NCBI GenBank assembly: GCA_022747635.1
Contig: JAKTNV010000006.1
Span: forward strand, 71,773,590-71,837,589
Direction: 5' to 3'
DNA: 64,000 bases
DNA from: Hetaerina americana
Lineage: Eukaryota; Arthropoda; Insecta; Odonata; Calopterygidae
This document shows, in pieces, positions 12,726 through 24,760 of this stretch (the stretch's first letter is position 1; each line of letters begins with the position of its first letter). Position numbers and translations under genes: made by a program. The notes beneath the pieces were generated by a model. The model was not told where the DNA came from. It did not search any database and worked only from the letters and a program-made list of their open reading frames with translations.

Positions 12726-15700
12726 TATTAAACATTATGATACCAACATTATCTAAAGGTCGATCTTAAATTATGTATAAATTGAAAAGCATCCTTGAGG
12801 TTAAAAATTTAAACTAATTTTTATAGACCTTAAAATAGAGAAATTTGAATTGAAAAAATTTGAATTTATTAACTTTATCAACACATAATTGAACCAAATG
12901 TTGTGTTCTGCTGTTCTTGAAGCGTAAAAACCTTCCGTGATTTTCTTTTACGTTTTGCATTATTTTTCAATTTGTCACTTTGGTCAATCCGTGCACCTGA
13001 AATAAATCCTTCGTCACCACTAGGCCTAAAACACGATGGTGCTGCAAAGAAGCCTTGAACGTGTTTTTCTTTATCTCATTAACTTATGCGTTCAATCTGT
13101 TCTAATAGAATAAGACCTCACATACGAAAATTATTTAAATAAGCTGCATTGAATTAAATAAGAGCAGGCCGGAAAATAGGTACGTTCATAGATTCAATAC
13201 AGCACAAGAAGAATTGAAGTCAAATGAAATGTTCAAAAGCGTAAGGAAGCAAAATTGTCTAGCAGTTTATTTGGCTACGTCTACCGACTTAAACTCAATT
13301 TAAACAGCATTCTTTACAAAAATTTACGGTCTTGAACATATTGTGCCTCATACACGTACGAACAGACATATTACAATAATTCCCACATGTTAACGTTATA
13401 AAACTCGTTATTCCATTAATTTTACGAATTTCAGATACTGACAACTATGTACTTTTAGAATAATAAGACCATCCAGGGATGCCCAAATTGCAACTAGAAA
13501 CATCAATATTGACACCCTTTAATGACTCAAAATTGTAAACTGGCAAACCACAATCTTATATGAAAATATCAATGTTTCACACAATTGTTACTAAACGTAC
13601 GTATCTATTTCTGTTCTATTCAATTTCTGATCACGGAAGACGAACATAAAGACCAAAAACCTCGAAAGTACCCTATTGTGAAGTAAAAAAGGATGAAGTA
13701 CAAAAGGTATAGCAAGAACAAAAAATCCTTTAAAAAAAGCTGTGCACGATAGGAGGGCGGTCGATCGGGATCGATTTAAGAATGGGAACAGTGAATACGG
13801 GGATGGCACGAGATGGGTTGTGCTGAGACGAGAGTGACAAAAAAAACAAATGAGTAACACACGACTGCAATGAAAGACTGGGAAAGTTGTCGAAACAGTG
13901 CACGCTGGCATGACCTTTAGAGCGATGCCTCAGCGAGGCGAAGGTATCATCACCGAATGCCCTTCGCCTGCACAGTTAAAGCCGTCCTTTCGTAAAACAG
14001 CGATGCTATTTGGCTCACTCCCACGGCTCGAGGGAATGATAAAAAGCGAGGTGCCAAGCCACGGAAGACCTCGCTACCCAAAACTCGGCTCCATTCATAA
14101 AACTCCAGAGAGTGAAAGGGAAAAGAAAGGAGGAAAGTGTTGGGAGGGAATTCGTAGCATTCGCCAACAAAACAATCACATGCCTACGTTGCATAATTAA
14201 AGTCGACTGCAAGGTTCCTCTTTGTGACATCACCACCGTAATGATCCAAATATTTATATTTTACTACTGGACAACTTATGAATGTTTCTCAAAAAGAAAA
14301 AACTAGTTGGGCGGAATCCCACACAGCCTAAATTTATATTTTTCATGTGTTTATTGAAACAAACGGAAAAAATTTATATCTAAGGAACTAAAATACCTGG
14401 AATTAATCTTTATCCTTCGTAATTAAAGTAAATGTGACCTAAATTATGACACAATTAATACCGGATTGACTAATGACGGATTCATTTTAGCGAAATAAAT
14501 TGAATTAGTAAAAAAATATAAATAGTCACTCAATACATATTTGGCTCGTGAAGTTCATTTACCGTATAATCATATCCGCTCAACATTTTTCATGAGCGTG
14601 ACCGCTGACCACTTATTGTCACGAGTAATTCCGACATTTGACCTGGGCTTAGATCTTCCAGAATATTTAGCAGTTTTTCTCTTAGCAACTGCAATCGAGT
14701 ACATCTTTCAGTAAGCACCTATACCAATAAAAGTACTTATTTCCTCAAGATAGCTCGAATTTTTCTTCAATTTCCCAAAACGGACGGAGAAAAAATCTTG
14801 AGAGAATGGTCACCTACGATCGAAGGGAGAAACCAAAAAAATCCATGTTTTTGTCTTTCATTTGCAATTCCAACCATTGTTGACTATAACTTAATAAAAC
14901 ATAATTAATTTCGAGAAATGCTACGGAAGGTGACCTGCGTCGAGCTCTAAGAGAGGGGGTTAGAATCTGAATGTTGCAAGTTAACTCGAATCTCCACCTC
15001 AGAGCTGATGGCCTACGGAGTAGCTGAAACATCCACCCTGCGTACTGCTAAAAAAAGAACTGAAAACAAGGGCACGTAAGCACGCCGCTCCTCCGCCGAC
15101 TGCGAATGGCCGACGGAAGAGGAAGAAATTAAAAGAGGTGGGCCACGGCAGCGGATATCCTCAGCAGGATGTGCTCTTTAAACGCTCTTACGGAACGGCG
15201 CAGTTTTTATCGCATCCGACCTTGTTTTTCACTCGAAGCATGACGACACGAAAAGGAAAACAATATCACTCTTTGGTATTCATTGAATCCCTAGAATGTT
15301 GATAGAAAGTTGAAACTTGAATGAGTCCAGAACAATCAGAGATGGTAAGCCAAATTTTGATGAAGTGGGGAAATACGAATTTTCATGCATGATAAGCTCA
15401 TGCAAAAACTCAATATCTGCCAATTTGTCGAATATTCGATCACAAAGCGAGGGAATGTTTATTACGCGTTCAATGTATGCTAATATTGAATATAATGTAC
15501 TGGAGTTTATAAATATACCCACCTGAATTATAGCTTAACGGCATGACATCGATAACTTTAATTTACGGATAAATATTCCCGACTCCTAATGACCGTAAAC
15601 TTTTTCATGGTGATTGGCCGGTGTTATTCGAGCTCTTAGGATTTGGAGCTCTTAGGAGTAGTTCGTATTACACAACACCTACCTGAACTATGAAGATGAT

Positions 15701-18231
15701 TCAGTAAAATGATCGCAGAGAAATCATTGTATTTAATGTAAACATTAAACAATAATGGTAATTCATTCAAAAGCCTCGTTATCGCACGTAATTTTGCGTT
15801 AATATTGCACACGGTGCTATTGCCTGCAGGGTATAAAGCAAAAACGTAGATACATTCTATCGCCTTCTTTAGTCTTCGGCACGACAGCGACGTCCCTGGG
15901 ATATTACGAACCAGGAAAAATAGGATGTCCTGCCACCACAACAGCGCAATATTTACACAGTCCGATGACAAGTTTTCCCAGCCCGGTGGAATTTTTTAGG
16001 ACACTTCACAATTAATCTGATTAGAGCTTTGAATTCCTTTATTCGAAAATAATTTTTCGACCTAATTGGAGAATTGGGCTACCTATAAGGGTGACCATAA
16101 TCATAATTGGTTTACTTTCCACTCAAGTCCCACGAATATTTGGTTTTCGCCATCATTAAGACAGCCAGGATTTAACTATAGGGCTAATGTAAAACCTCAC
16201 ACAATACATAGCATATGGACAAATTCTGATATGCCGTTGAAAACATGTTTGGTGGAAAGATATTTCATCGGCAAAATCTGCAAAGCTTTAGCATGCTTCT
16301 GTTAACCAACAGAACGCAATGTTTTAATTGGCATGGAAGATAAATTTTGCCAAAGCTTATCCCTATAAAACTCCATAGGCATGGCAACTAATTCTAAAAT
16401 GCAAAGTAGGAATTCCCACCTTATAAATATCCATGCAGGAATAACCCACAGGTTTGATTTTAACAAAGGGCAAACAAACAGAACAGAAAGCACGAAGGTA
16501 AAAATAAGCGTATAGACTAAGAATGACAAAAAGAAATGTTTCCCCCTAATTCTTGGCTTACATTCATTATTAAATCTTTGACCGATAGAATCATAGATTA
16601 TAATTAGTCACCCAACCTGAAATGCGAGGAGATACGGAGTAGATAAATTGCAGAGGAATTAACAGAAAACGGTATTAATTCACGAGAAGTAACCAAAGAG
16701 TGGCAGTGTGCATGTGACGCAGTTGTAAAAACAGTAAATGAAAATATTTAGAAAGACGTTTTTCTGTCTCTTTCGGGAGAAGGAGGAAAATAGGCTTTCT
16801 CTCTACCAATTGAGAGATCGGTTTACATCACAGCAAAGCTCATGCTCCCTATTTTCCTTCCGATCAACCGAGAAAAAGATTCTTGTGGCACTTCGTCCTC
16901 CTAATCCAATACACTTGCACCGCATGACTTAGGTTTTCCCCAGAATCCAAATGAAGAATACGGAGAACACTGTACTGAGGGCATTGACACCATCAAGATG
17001 AGTGCGATCAAGAAGCTCGAGTGCGAACGCTGTTTTTCAAAACTGACATGTGGAAATTCGCACAGCAATCAACGATTCCTAAAGTGGCAAAAGTGTAACT
17101 CAACACAAGGGGGGCATTTTGAATATGACTATAGGCGTATAAATGGTATGTTTAAGAGATATACGAGATTAAACAAAAATGCAACTCAAATGGTTATTAT
17201 GATTCCTATTTAGTAGCAAGACGTGACCAACGCTTTAACATTCACCAGTACAACGATCAGCTCCACGCATTCCATTCACTGCATGGAATACAAAAGAGAA
17301 GAGTAGTATACTTGTAGAATACCGATTTTTTTATTTATTTATATTGGGAAATATAAATTATTTTCATTCATTCATCAACGACACCAATCAATAAAATTCA
17401 AACAAAAAATGAATCTGTAGCTAAAGAAAGCAAGGAGGCTACAGTGCAAACAGCGAATAACTGGGGACGCACAACGCTCATTTTAAAAAATAAATTCGAT
17501 CATCCTTGCCATTCGGTTAATCTTGATACTAAGAACCCGAGCTTTTCCCTATCGCTTTAATTTTCACAGAGTTAAATTTCGCATAAACAAGTCTGCGTAC
17601 ATTAAGGTCTTATATTCGTAAATAATTCCAACTCTCCATTTGGATGAAAGGTGGGTTCACCCCGGTACACAAGTTTAACCTTAAAACAATATCTCTTACG
17701 AATCGTTCATTAACAGAACGCTCCGGAGAGAATATGTATTCCCAATGTGTTTCCAAAGATTTTATAAAAATTTCACTACCAAGATCTTCATTTCTTTTGC
17801 TTCTTAATCAAGCGTAAATCTAAGTAGTATCAACTTCCTACTTCGCATGGGCCAATCCACGTTCAACCTTGTGTGTTCCAGCTTTCAGATGTTTCCGCTT
17901 GTTACACTGCACACGGTATACCGGGGAGGGTCGATACATCTCCCTGCAATCCGTCAAAAAAACTCGTATATTTATCAAACCGTCACGGCATGTTTCCTGC
18001 GGTAGCGGAAAAGGAACGCGCTCCTTTTTTCCCCTCTCCATTGAGTTCTGGGTGCTAAATTGGTGCATCCTACCCACTGCTTTCCCTTCCCAGAGTTGGC
18101 GGAGGGGAAGGAGAATACAGCCAGTTCTTTCAAAATGCTTCACCATTATCCTTGGCTCGATTTTTGTATTTTTTGCGGAAAGTTAGCAATGCCTTATCTG
18201 TTAATTTCTTCGATGCCTTTCGCTGTTTATG
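12726..18231. other. No gene seen
   Basis: Intergenic, CpG-normal. Frames such as 13898-14200 and 17869-18186 are under 110 codons, are matched by equally long frames on the other strand, and contain no motif I recognise. Confidence 0.6.
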
Positions 18232-18988
18232 TACGAGGGTCATCCGGAAAGTAGTACCCGTTCGTGCCGCATGAAGTGCTGACGACGCGAGTAGCCGCTG
18301 GACGAGGTCAGATAGCTTCAGTGGCTTGTCTGCCTTCTCTGAGCCAAGTTGCGTGACGCTAGCATTGCCTGTGTTGTTTCTGTGATTGTTTACAATGTTT
18401 AAAAAAATTGAGAACGCCGCCAGTTGTGAAGTGAGGGCAGTGATTAAATTCCTCAATGCAAGAAACGTTCGCCCATGTGATATTCATCGCCAATTAAAGG
18501 AGGTGTATGGAGACAATGTAATGGACGAGTCGTCTGTTCGGCGGTGGTGTCGCAACTTCAACATGGGGAGGGGGAACACACACGACGATGAGCGTTCGGA
18601 GAGACCGTCTGTCATTACAGACCAACTGGTGAGCTCAGTTGACGAATTCGTGAGGAACGATCGGCGCGTCACAATTGATGACATCTGTGAGCATTTTCCC
18701 AATGTTTCTCGAACAATTGTTCATGAAATTGTTAAACACCATCTGCATTATGCAAAAATTTGTGCAAGATGGGTCCCTCGCGTATCTCAATGAGCTGGCG
18801 GCGAAGGACTATGCAGCAGGAATACAGAAACTTGTCACACGTTATGACAAATGCCTTAATTTGCTTGGAGATTATGTTGAGAAGTAGTTTAAAGTATCCT
18901 CTTTCAAATAAAATTTTTTATGTTTGTTAATATTTACTTTTGTGTCTTTATTTCACGAACGGGTACTACTTTCCGGATGACCCTCGTA
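18232..18988 (+). mobile_element. mariner deletion derivative with perfect 35-bp ends including TA
   Basis: 18232-18266 and 18954-18988 are perfect 35-bp inverted repeats, each ending in the TA target. The frame 18386-18793 encodes 135 residues of the mariner transposase N-terminus: an HTH DNA-binding region starting FKKIENAASCEVRAVIKFLN, and the VRRWCRNF and RRVTIDDI segments through ARWVPRVSQ. After a stop, another frame to 18887 encodes the family C-terminus (GIQKLVTRYDKCLNLLGDYV). The DD34D catalytic core between them is absent, so the element is non-autonomous but could still be mobilised. Confidence 0.93.
18386..18793 (+). pseudogene. mariner transposase, DNA-binding half only (135 residues, no catalytic core)
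   Basis: An uninterrupted frame covers the two helix-turn-helix regions of a mariner transposase and ends just after the conserved CARWVP motif. It is not a complete enzyme: an internal deletion removed all three catalytic aspartates. If expressed, it could bind the element's ends without cutting. No promoter evidence is visible. Confidence 0.85.
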
Positions 18989-19204
18989 TCTCATTACAGG
19001 TTTTGTTAATAGAGCATGACAACTTGATCACGTAAACAGCAAACTTACCATCAACTGTTAAATGAATTTTTAAAGTTCTGGATAGAGTATTAATAATAGT
19101 CTACCGGCCAAAATAGATGATTTAAGAGTCCCGTAACTCAGCACTGCTGCACTGCTAAGCCCCACTTAACACGATAGTAACTAATTGCTCTTAAAACCCT
19201 GTAC

Positions 19205-19300
19205 TATAATAAAAAATTCTTCCACTCCGCACAATTCCGACCACCCTTAGTTCTGTCCAACACGCCTATTCTTTTCCAACCTCTACCTCCATTGCCCTTT
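19205..19300 (-). mobile_element. Small LINE 3' remnant
   Basis: The pyrimidine-rich segment TTCTGTCCAACACGCCTATT and its flanks resemble the C-terminal region of the LINE copies at 2.7 and 38.7 kb. It is short and diverged. Confidence 0.4.
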
Positions 19301-20399
19301 ATTGAATCATATACGCAAATCATTACTGTCCCAGAGTCATAACTAAATGATCTTATAATCGGATTTAATTCAAGCACTGCGACGAGATATTCATTAAAAT
19401 TAATGCCCCACACACTATTCTGACCACGTTCCACCGTCGAAACATTCCTCAGCACCCAGGTTCTGTTTGAAATCGAAGAGGGATCTCAATAAGCCCTTAG
19501 AAACTACAAGATTCAACTAAGTCGAAATGTATGCATCAAAAAAATTTATATTCATGCAAGTTGACGAAATTTTTATCGACGTTCACTCATTTGTGGTGGA
19601 AGATTGCCTAAAAATAAACACCCTTCATTTTACTCAGATTACTTCAATATTATTTAACCTTGATAATAAACTTTTTCACAAGTCTTCGGGCAGCTTAACT
19701 ATTTTGAATATACACAATCGCATAACATCTTTAATCCACCAAATTAGTCTCGTGATCCTAATTAATTTCACAACTAATCCCCGAGATAATCATCAACAGC
19801 ACTTTGCGATTAAATTTTAATTGTTTATACATCGAGAACCAAAACTTTTTCGGTATAAGTTAACCTTTTAAAATAATTAAGATAATCGACAAACCACCTC
19901 CAGAAATGTCTTTCGGAAGCTCATTGAGGCAGTCTCGTGCCCAACCCTAGTAAATTACTGGCGTCGACGGGAATAAAATACGTTTTATACATTGTATTAT
20001 ACCGAATTAGTATTTGCATTTTACAAAAATAAAATAACTAATGATATTTGTTAGAGATTAAAAAGGGACGGCAGCGTGAAATGAGCTCAAATTGACGGTC
20101 ACGCTATCCCTAAATAATCAGATAGCACACTTTCAAAATTAAAACTAAGAAACACCTCTGGTCACGCTTTTTGAGGATGCACTAGAGCTAATAATTCACG
20201 CCCTAACACGTTCAACTCTAAAGCACCCCTTAAGATTATCTGCAAGGTTTTTGGAGGACTATTAAGGTATCTTCGCAAGCTCGGTCACTCTACAAAACGT
20301 TACTGAAAACTCAATCATGTGTATAAAAAGTAACACATCCAGCTTCATTTCTCCTAATTGCAAGGTTTGATGAAAGCATTCTGTTAAAGAAAAAGTTTA

Positions 20400-20712
20400 G
20401 GAAATAAGTCAAATAACAGATTAAATCTCTTGCATAAATTGGACGAATGTTACCTTGGTGAAGATGTAGAAAATGTATTATTAGCCCCATCTTACTATGG
20501 TAGGACAGATCATGCCAAAAAATGTAATAGAGACATCAAGGGTATGACGGATAGATAAAACGTCATTTTTCCCACGAATGATAAGTGATCAGAATAGTTA
20601 ACGTTGTCCGACCGCACTTGGAGGGGAAAGTATTTTGGGTCAAAAGTAGTCTGGTGAGTAATCGCCCCCTGCCGCACAACCTAGCGGTGGTCGGCAGGAT
20701 ACTATGTAATGA
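20400..20712 (+). mobile_element. 3' end of a CR1/Jockey-like LINE, copy A
   Basis: The plus strand reads LLHKLDECYLGEDVENVLLA then PSYYGRTDHAK, followed by degraded sequence. The same peptide (LLHKLEGCFLSNDVENMLLP, PSYHGRRD) is encoded at 24.1-24.3 kb on the opposite strand, so the two are copies of one LINE family. The reading frame breaks after about 100 bp. Confidence 0.75.
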
Positions 20713-20909
20713 GAATGAGATGAATTGATTTAAAATGCCAACCCTTACAATTTATTCCAAAGTAAACACACCAAAGTCGAAACATTTTACTTTGAAAGCA
20801 AGCAATGCAATGAAAAAGAAAAAAAAGTATCGCAAACAGATATTAAATCAATGAAACTAGATTGAGAGATGTGTATATTTATACCTGACACACGTATGTA
20901 GATAGATGG

Positions 20910-21075
20910 GGGAAAAAAAAAAAAAGGACTTTGAAAAGAAAAGTTAAGAAATTTATAAAAATTAAAAAAAAAAAGGACAAAAAGAAAATTATATATATAT
21001 CCAAAGAAAAAAAAATAAAAATATATATATATATATTTTAAAAAAAACAACAAAAGAGAAAAAAAAATAAAATAA
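20910..21075 (+). repeat. A-rich low-complexity tract with TA runs
   Basis: A succession of A8-A13 runs separated by short AT-rich pieces, with two (AT)n tracts near 20990 and 21020. No coding content. Confidence 0.9.
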
Positions 21076-23937
21076 ATATCTTATATAGAATTTAATTAGA
21101 CCAGAATCTAATGTTAATTTTAGTTTTTAGATTGATAAATGTTTTTCCGTCCTGTTGACGTGTTTTTGGGCAAAATGTCTCGGCCCTTAGAATTAAGCTA
21201 ATTTTAGTCCTTCATTTAAGATAAGGCCAATTGCCAACCCACTAGAGGTCTTTCTTTCAATTTCTCCTTCACTAACACTGGAAAGGTACACGTTCGTCAT
21301 TTACACATTCGATCGCCATTTATTTCCCTGTGCAAACTGCACAAACACTACCGCTGAAGGGGTGGACGTTGTCACACCGAAGCAGCGCTTAAACTGAGGG
21401 CAAATGCCCAGTCATTAGGGGATCTGGTCTGGTAGATAGATGGAATAGATCGACTAACGTCCGCAGCATGTGACCTACTCTTCTCCTTGGATGGGCGTCC
21501 TTTGACAAGTTTCAACTGGACTTATTTCTTTTAATACTCATCTGCTCGTAAATTATCCCTTTCCAGGTAACCGATAACATTCCAATCTTACTCTTCCTTC
21601 TTTCTCTTTTTCCTTCAATATCCTTAGCTGAAAACAAACCCTGAGCAATAATACGTACGCCCAACAAAGATGCCTTACTCTCCCTCATCATCTTCAATAG
21701 CTTCATCCACTATCCCCGGAGATTATCCAAATTTCTAATTTCCCCAACTCATTTCACTTTCTCTACCCTTCCCCAAATTTTTAAACTTCCCAACTTCTTT
21801 TTTCATTGTCGTACGTGTTTCACATTCGAAAATATCACAATCTACAAATCACATTCAGCAAACATTTTCCTCTATTCGATAGGAATCATTTTCGCAATTC
21901 AAAACGCATTTCATAGCACACTAAATGGACATTTTTCGCCCTTCATTCCTCGGAAATTTTAACCATTACTTCGCAATAAATGATGTGCCTTAAAAGTCTT
22001 GGTCTCACACTTCATTCATTCTTTGTGGTTCCTGCGCATAATAGATTGATTTTTTCGAATATTCTCCAAGACGATTTTGAATATTCTCTAAGCTTCTCAA
22101 TTTCCTTAGGTTTTGGTCCCAAAAAAGAAATCGGTAGAGTAAGGGAAAGAGTCCTTGTTACCAGAGGAAGTCTGACGAGGTAGAAGAGTCTGGCCTCGAG
22201 GACGTCCAATCAAACCTAAAGAGTAATAATTTCGAATGATTTAGGGATTTTTATTGGCTGTAGGGTTAGTTTCGTGGCTTACGCCTGCCATAAAAAATGC
22301 CTCGGTTTCGGATACATTGATATTATGTAATCACTTCTGTTCCAAAAGCTTTCTACTACACATTAGGGGCATATTGATGCCCCATGGCGCACAAGGGCTA
22401 CCACATGCGTCCATAAATTATTTTCAAAAATGTCGAAAGAAAATCTATATAATTTCGAACACGACTATAATACCCGAAGCGGGAATCTCTCGGGTGAATT
22501 ATGACCCGTAATTTCCAACGTTCTCACAAACTTGAATACGACAAAATGCGATTCATTTTTCACTCATAAAATCACATACTACATTGCTTTTTGGCACCAA
22601 AGGCAAATTTGTCCATCATTGGACATATTTTCTAAGAAAGGGAAGCGCGAGATCGGGTAAAGGTCAAAAAGAGGAGTAGAGAGAGGGATAAGAGTCCAAA
22701 AGTGACCCAAAACCGCCAATGCCTTTTCTATCCAACCCCTTGCGATTCGGCATTTCGTTTCACACACGAATAATTCGCGAATTCAAAGCTTGTTACTGAC
22801 ATTTCTATAATGTTAAAAGAAATGATTTTCACTTTTTTGTGGTTGAAGCGAAAAAACTAAGACTATCGTAGCGTTTAACAAGGTTAGGTCAAAATAGTAA
22901 GTGATACGAACTACCATCATTCTCCTTGAAATCCGCAAAAACCAATTTTTAAGATTACATATAATTCGAATCTCCCAAGAATAAATTTAGATAATTCGAA
23001 GTTATGATAGAGGTATTTTTTTATAAAGGAGTTAAAAGGCGCTTTTCCCAATGCCTAGGGAATTCAATTATTCCGGTGGACGGTGGGGAGTGTCCATTAA
23101 TCACGCGATGCTTTTGCGAGATAAATTTGGACCCCACCGCTTTCCCACATCTTTCCCGACGTAAATAGACTGTGATGTTTTCTCACCCCTCTCCCATCCC
23201 GGGCACGAATTTTATCGCTTAGGATTTTGCCTTTTGGAGGGTTTATTGCACTTATCAATCCTTATTAATTCGCAAAAAAACTCTTCAGCGAATACTTTGT
23301 TAAAACGTTCCATATTAAAATGAATTACTTAGTACAATGTGACATATTTGTAGGTATTTTTCGCCATACTTATTACCATATATCTGTTAATTCGAATTTT
23401 CTCTATTTCTCCCCAACATTCCGATCCAAAATTTTACTGTGTCAATCAATATATGAGGCGATAACTAGCACTACTACCCAATGCCCTTTGAGAGACGAGT
23501 AAAAAAATGCCTACAATGCCTCTGTGAATCTCGGTGTTTCCCGAGTTTGGTATTATCAGCCAAGTTTCATTTCCTCCTCTGTCATCAAGGCGCTATTTCT
23601 TATTCCCACGTTCCTCATTACATGGAAGATTCGTATATTGCCAGTCGCTCGCTGCGGGGGTGGGATCATCAAGGGAGATGCATCACCGGTTAAAACCAGT
23701 TATTACAACTCAAGAGAGAGTGACGGACAACAATGAATGTAAATATTGACGACCACCAAAAGCTACAGAGAAATTTTAAACCAATTTTCAACACTTTTCT
23801 ACCCTAAAAGCCAATCCAAATTTTTACGATAAGCTAAAAATACTGGTGTTTCGGAATTGATCTGTTGTTCAATGTAGGACAAAAGGAACGAAGATAAAGA
23901 AATTCAAGCAACGCAAGGCAAGAGTACTAGTATCCCA

Positions 23938-23949
23938 GGGGGGGGGGGG
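23938..23949 (+). repeat. Poly-G run of 12
   Basis: Twelve consecutive G residues, a simple mononucleotide tract and a likely sequencing trouble spot. Confidence 0.95.
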
Positions 23950-23999
23950 CATGAGAAGAAGCGATGGTGGTTTTTTCAGCATGAGTTTTAATCGGCAGA

Positions 24000-24760
24000 T
24001 ATATTCCAGTCGGATTCAGTCTTTTAGTACTTAAATCCACCGCTATGGTGTGCGGCAGCGGGTGAATACAATCCAGACTAATTTTGAACCAAATATTTTT
24101 ACCCCTGCCATGGTCGAACAATGTTATGCTGATCCCTTATCGTTCGCGGAAAAAATGACATCTTAAATCTGTCTGTTCTACACTTGATCTCTTTAATTTT
24201 ATTGACATTATCTCGCCTACCATGGTACGATGGGGGTAATAACATATTTTCAACATCATTGCTAAGGAAACATCCTTCCAATTTATGCAAAAGTTTAAAC
24301 TGCAATTTAACCTTCGCTCCGTGAGTCATTGCTAGCATAGCTCCTCTAATATTTTGAATACGCTACTAAATTTATCAGAACAACGTTTTAAAAATCTAGA
24401 TCCACTACAATGTACGTGATCTAATTCGACCATTAATCCAACTTCGATTGGATCCCATATACCAGCAGCATATTCTAAATGAGACCTAACTAGCGAAAGA
24501 TAATATTTATCTTCAAACTTTTCATCACATTTACCCGTTAATCTTCTAATAAATACTAATTTATTGTTAGCTTGTCCACTTATTCCCCGTTTGTGTTTCA
24601 CCCAGGAGAGGTCATGCGTGAGGGTAACGCCTAAGTATTTAATCGAATCAATTTTTGAACTTGCAACATCAGCATGTGTCGACTCAGAATCCTCTACATC
24701 TACGCATGGGCGCAGGGCCGATGGTGCGTGGATAACAACTTTATTTTCAGGCATTTGGGG
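24000..24760 (-). mobile_element. 3' part of a CR1/Jockey-like LINE, copy B
   Basis: Minus-strand frame 24754-24332 encodes the post-palm region of a non-LTR reverse transcriptase: SIKYLGVTLTHDLSWVKH, NNKLVFIRRLTGKCDEK, YLSLVRSHLEYAAGIWDP. A second frame, 24338-24099, continues with LLHKLEGCF...PSYHGRRD and MSFFPRTIRD, the usual end of such proteins. It is 5'-truncated before the catalytic YADD, with one frameshift between the two frames. Confidence 0.88.

Larger units (their letters stand above)
20713..23999. other. No gene seen apart from low-complexity tracts
   Basis: Frames near 21512-21706 (minus) have a basic composition reminiscent of LINE polypeptides, but no diagnostic motif. The rest is featureless by eye. 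Confidence 0.5.

Noticed and set aside
13898..14200. 100-codon plus-strand frame
   Set aside because: No recognisable motif, an overlapping frame of similar length on the other strand, and no splice support.
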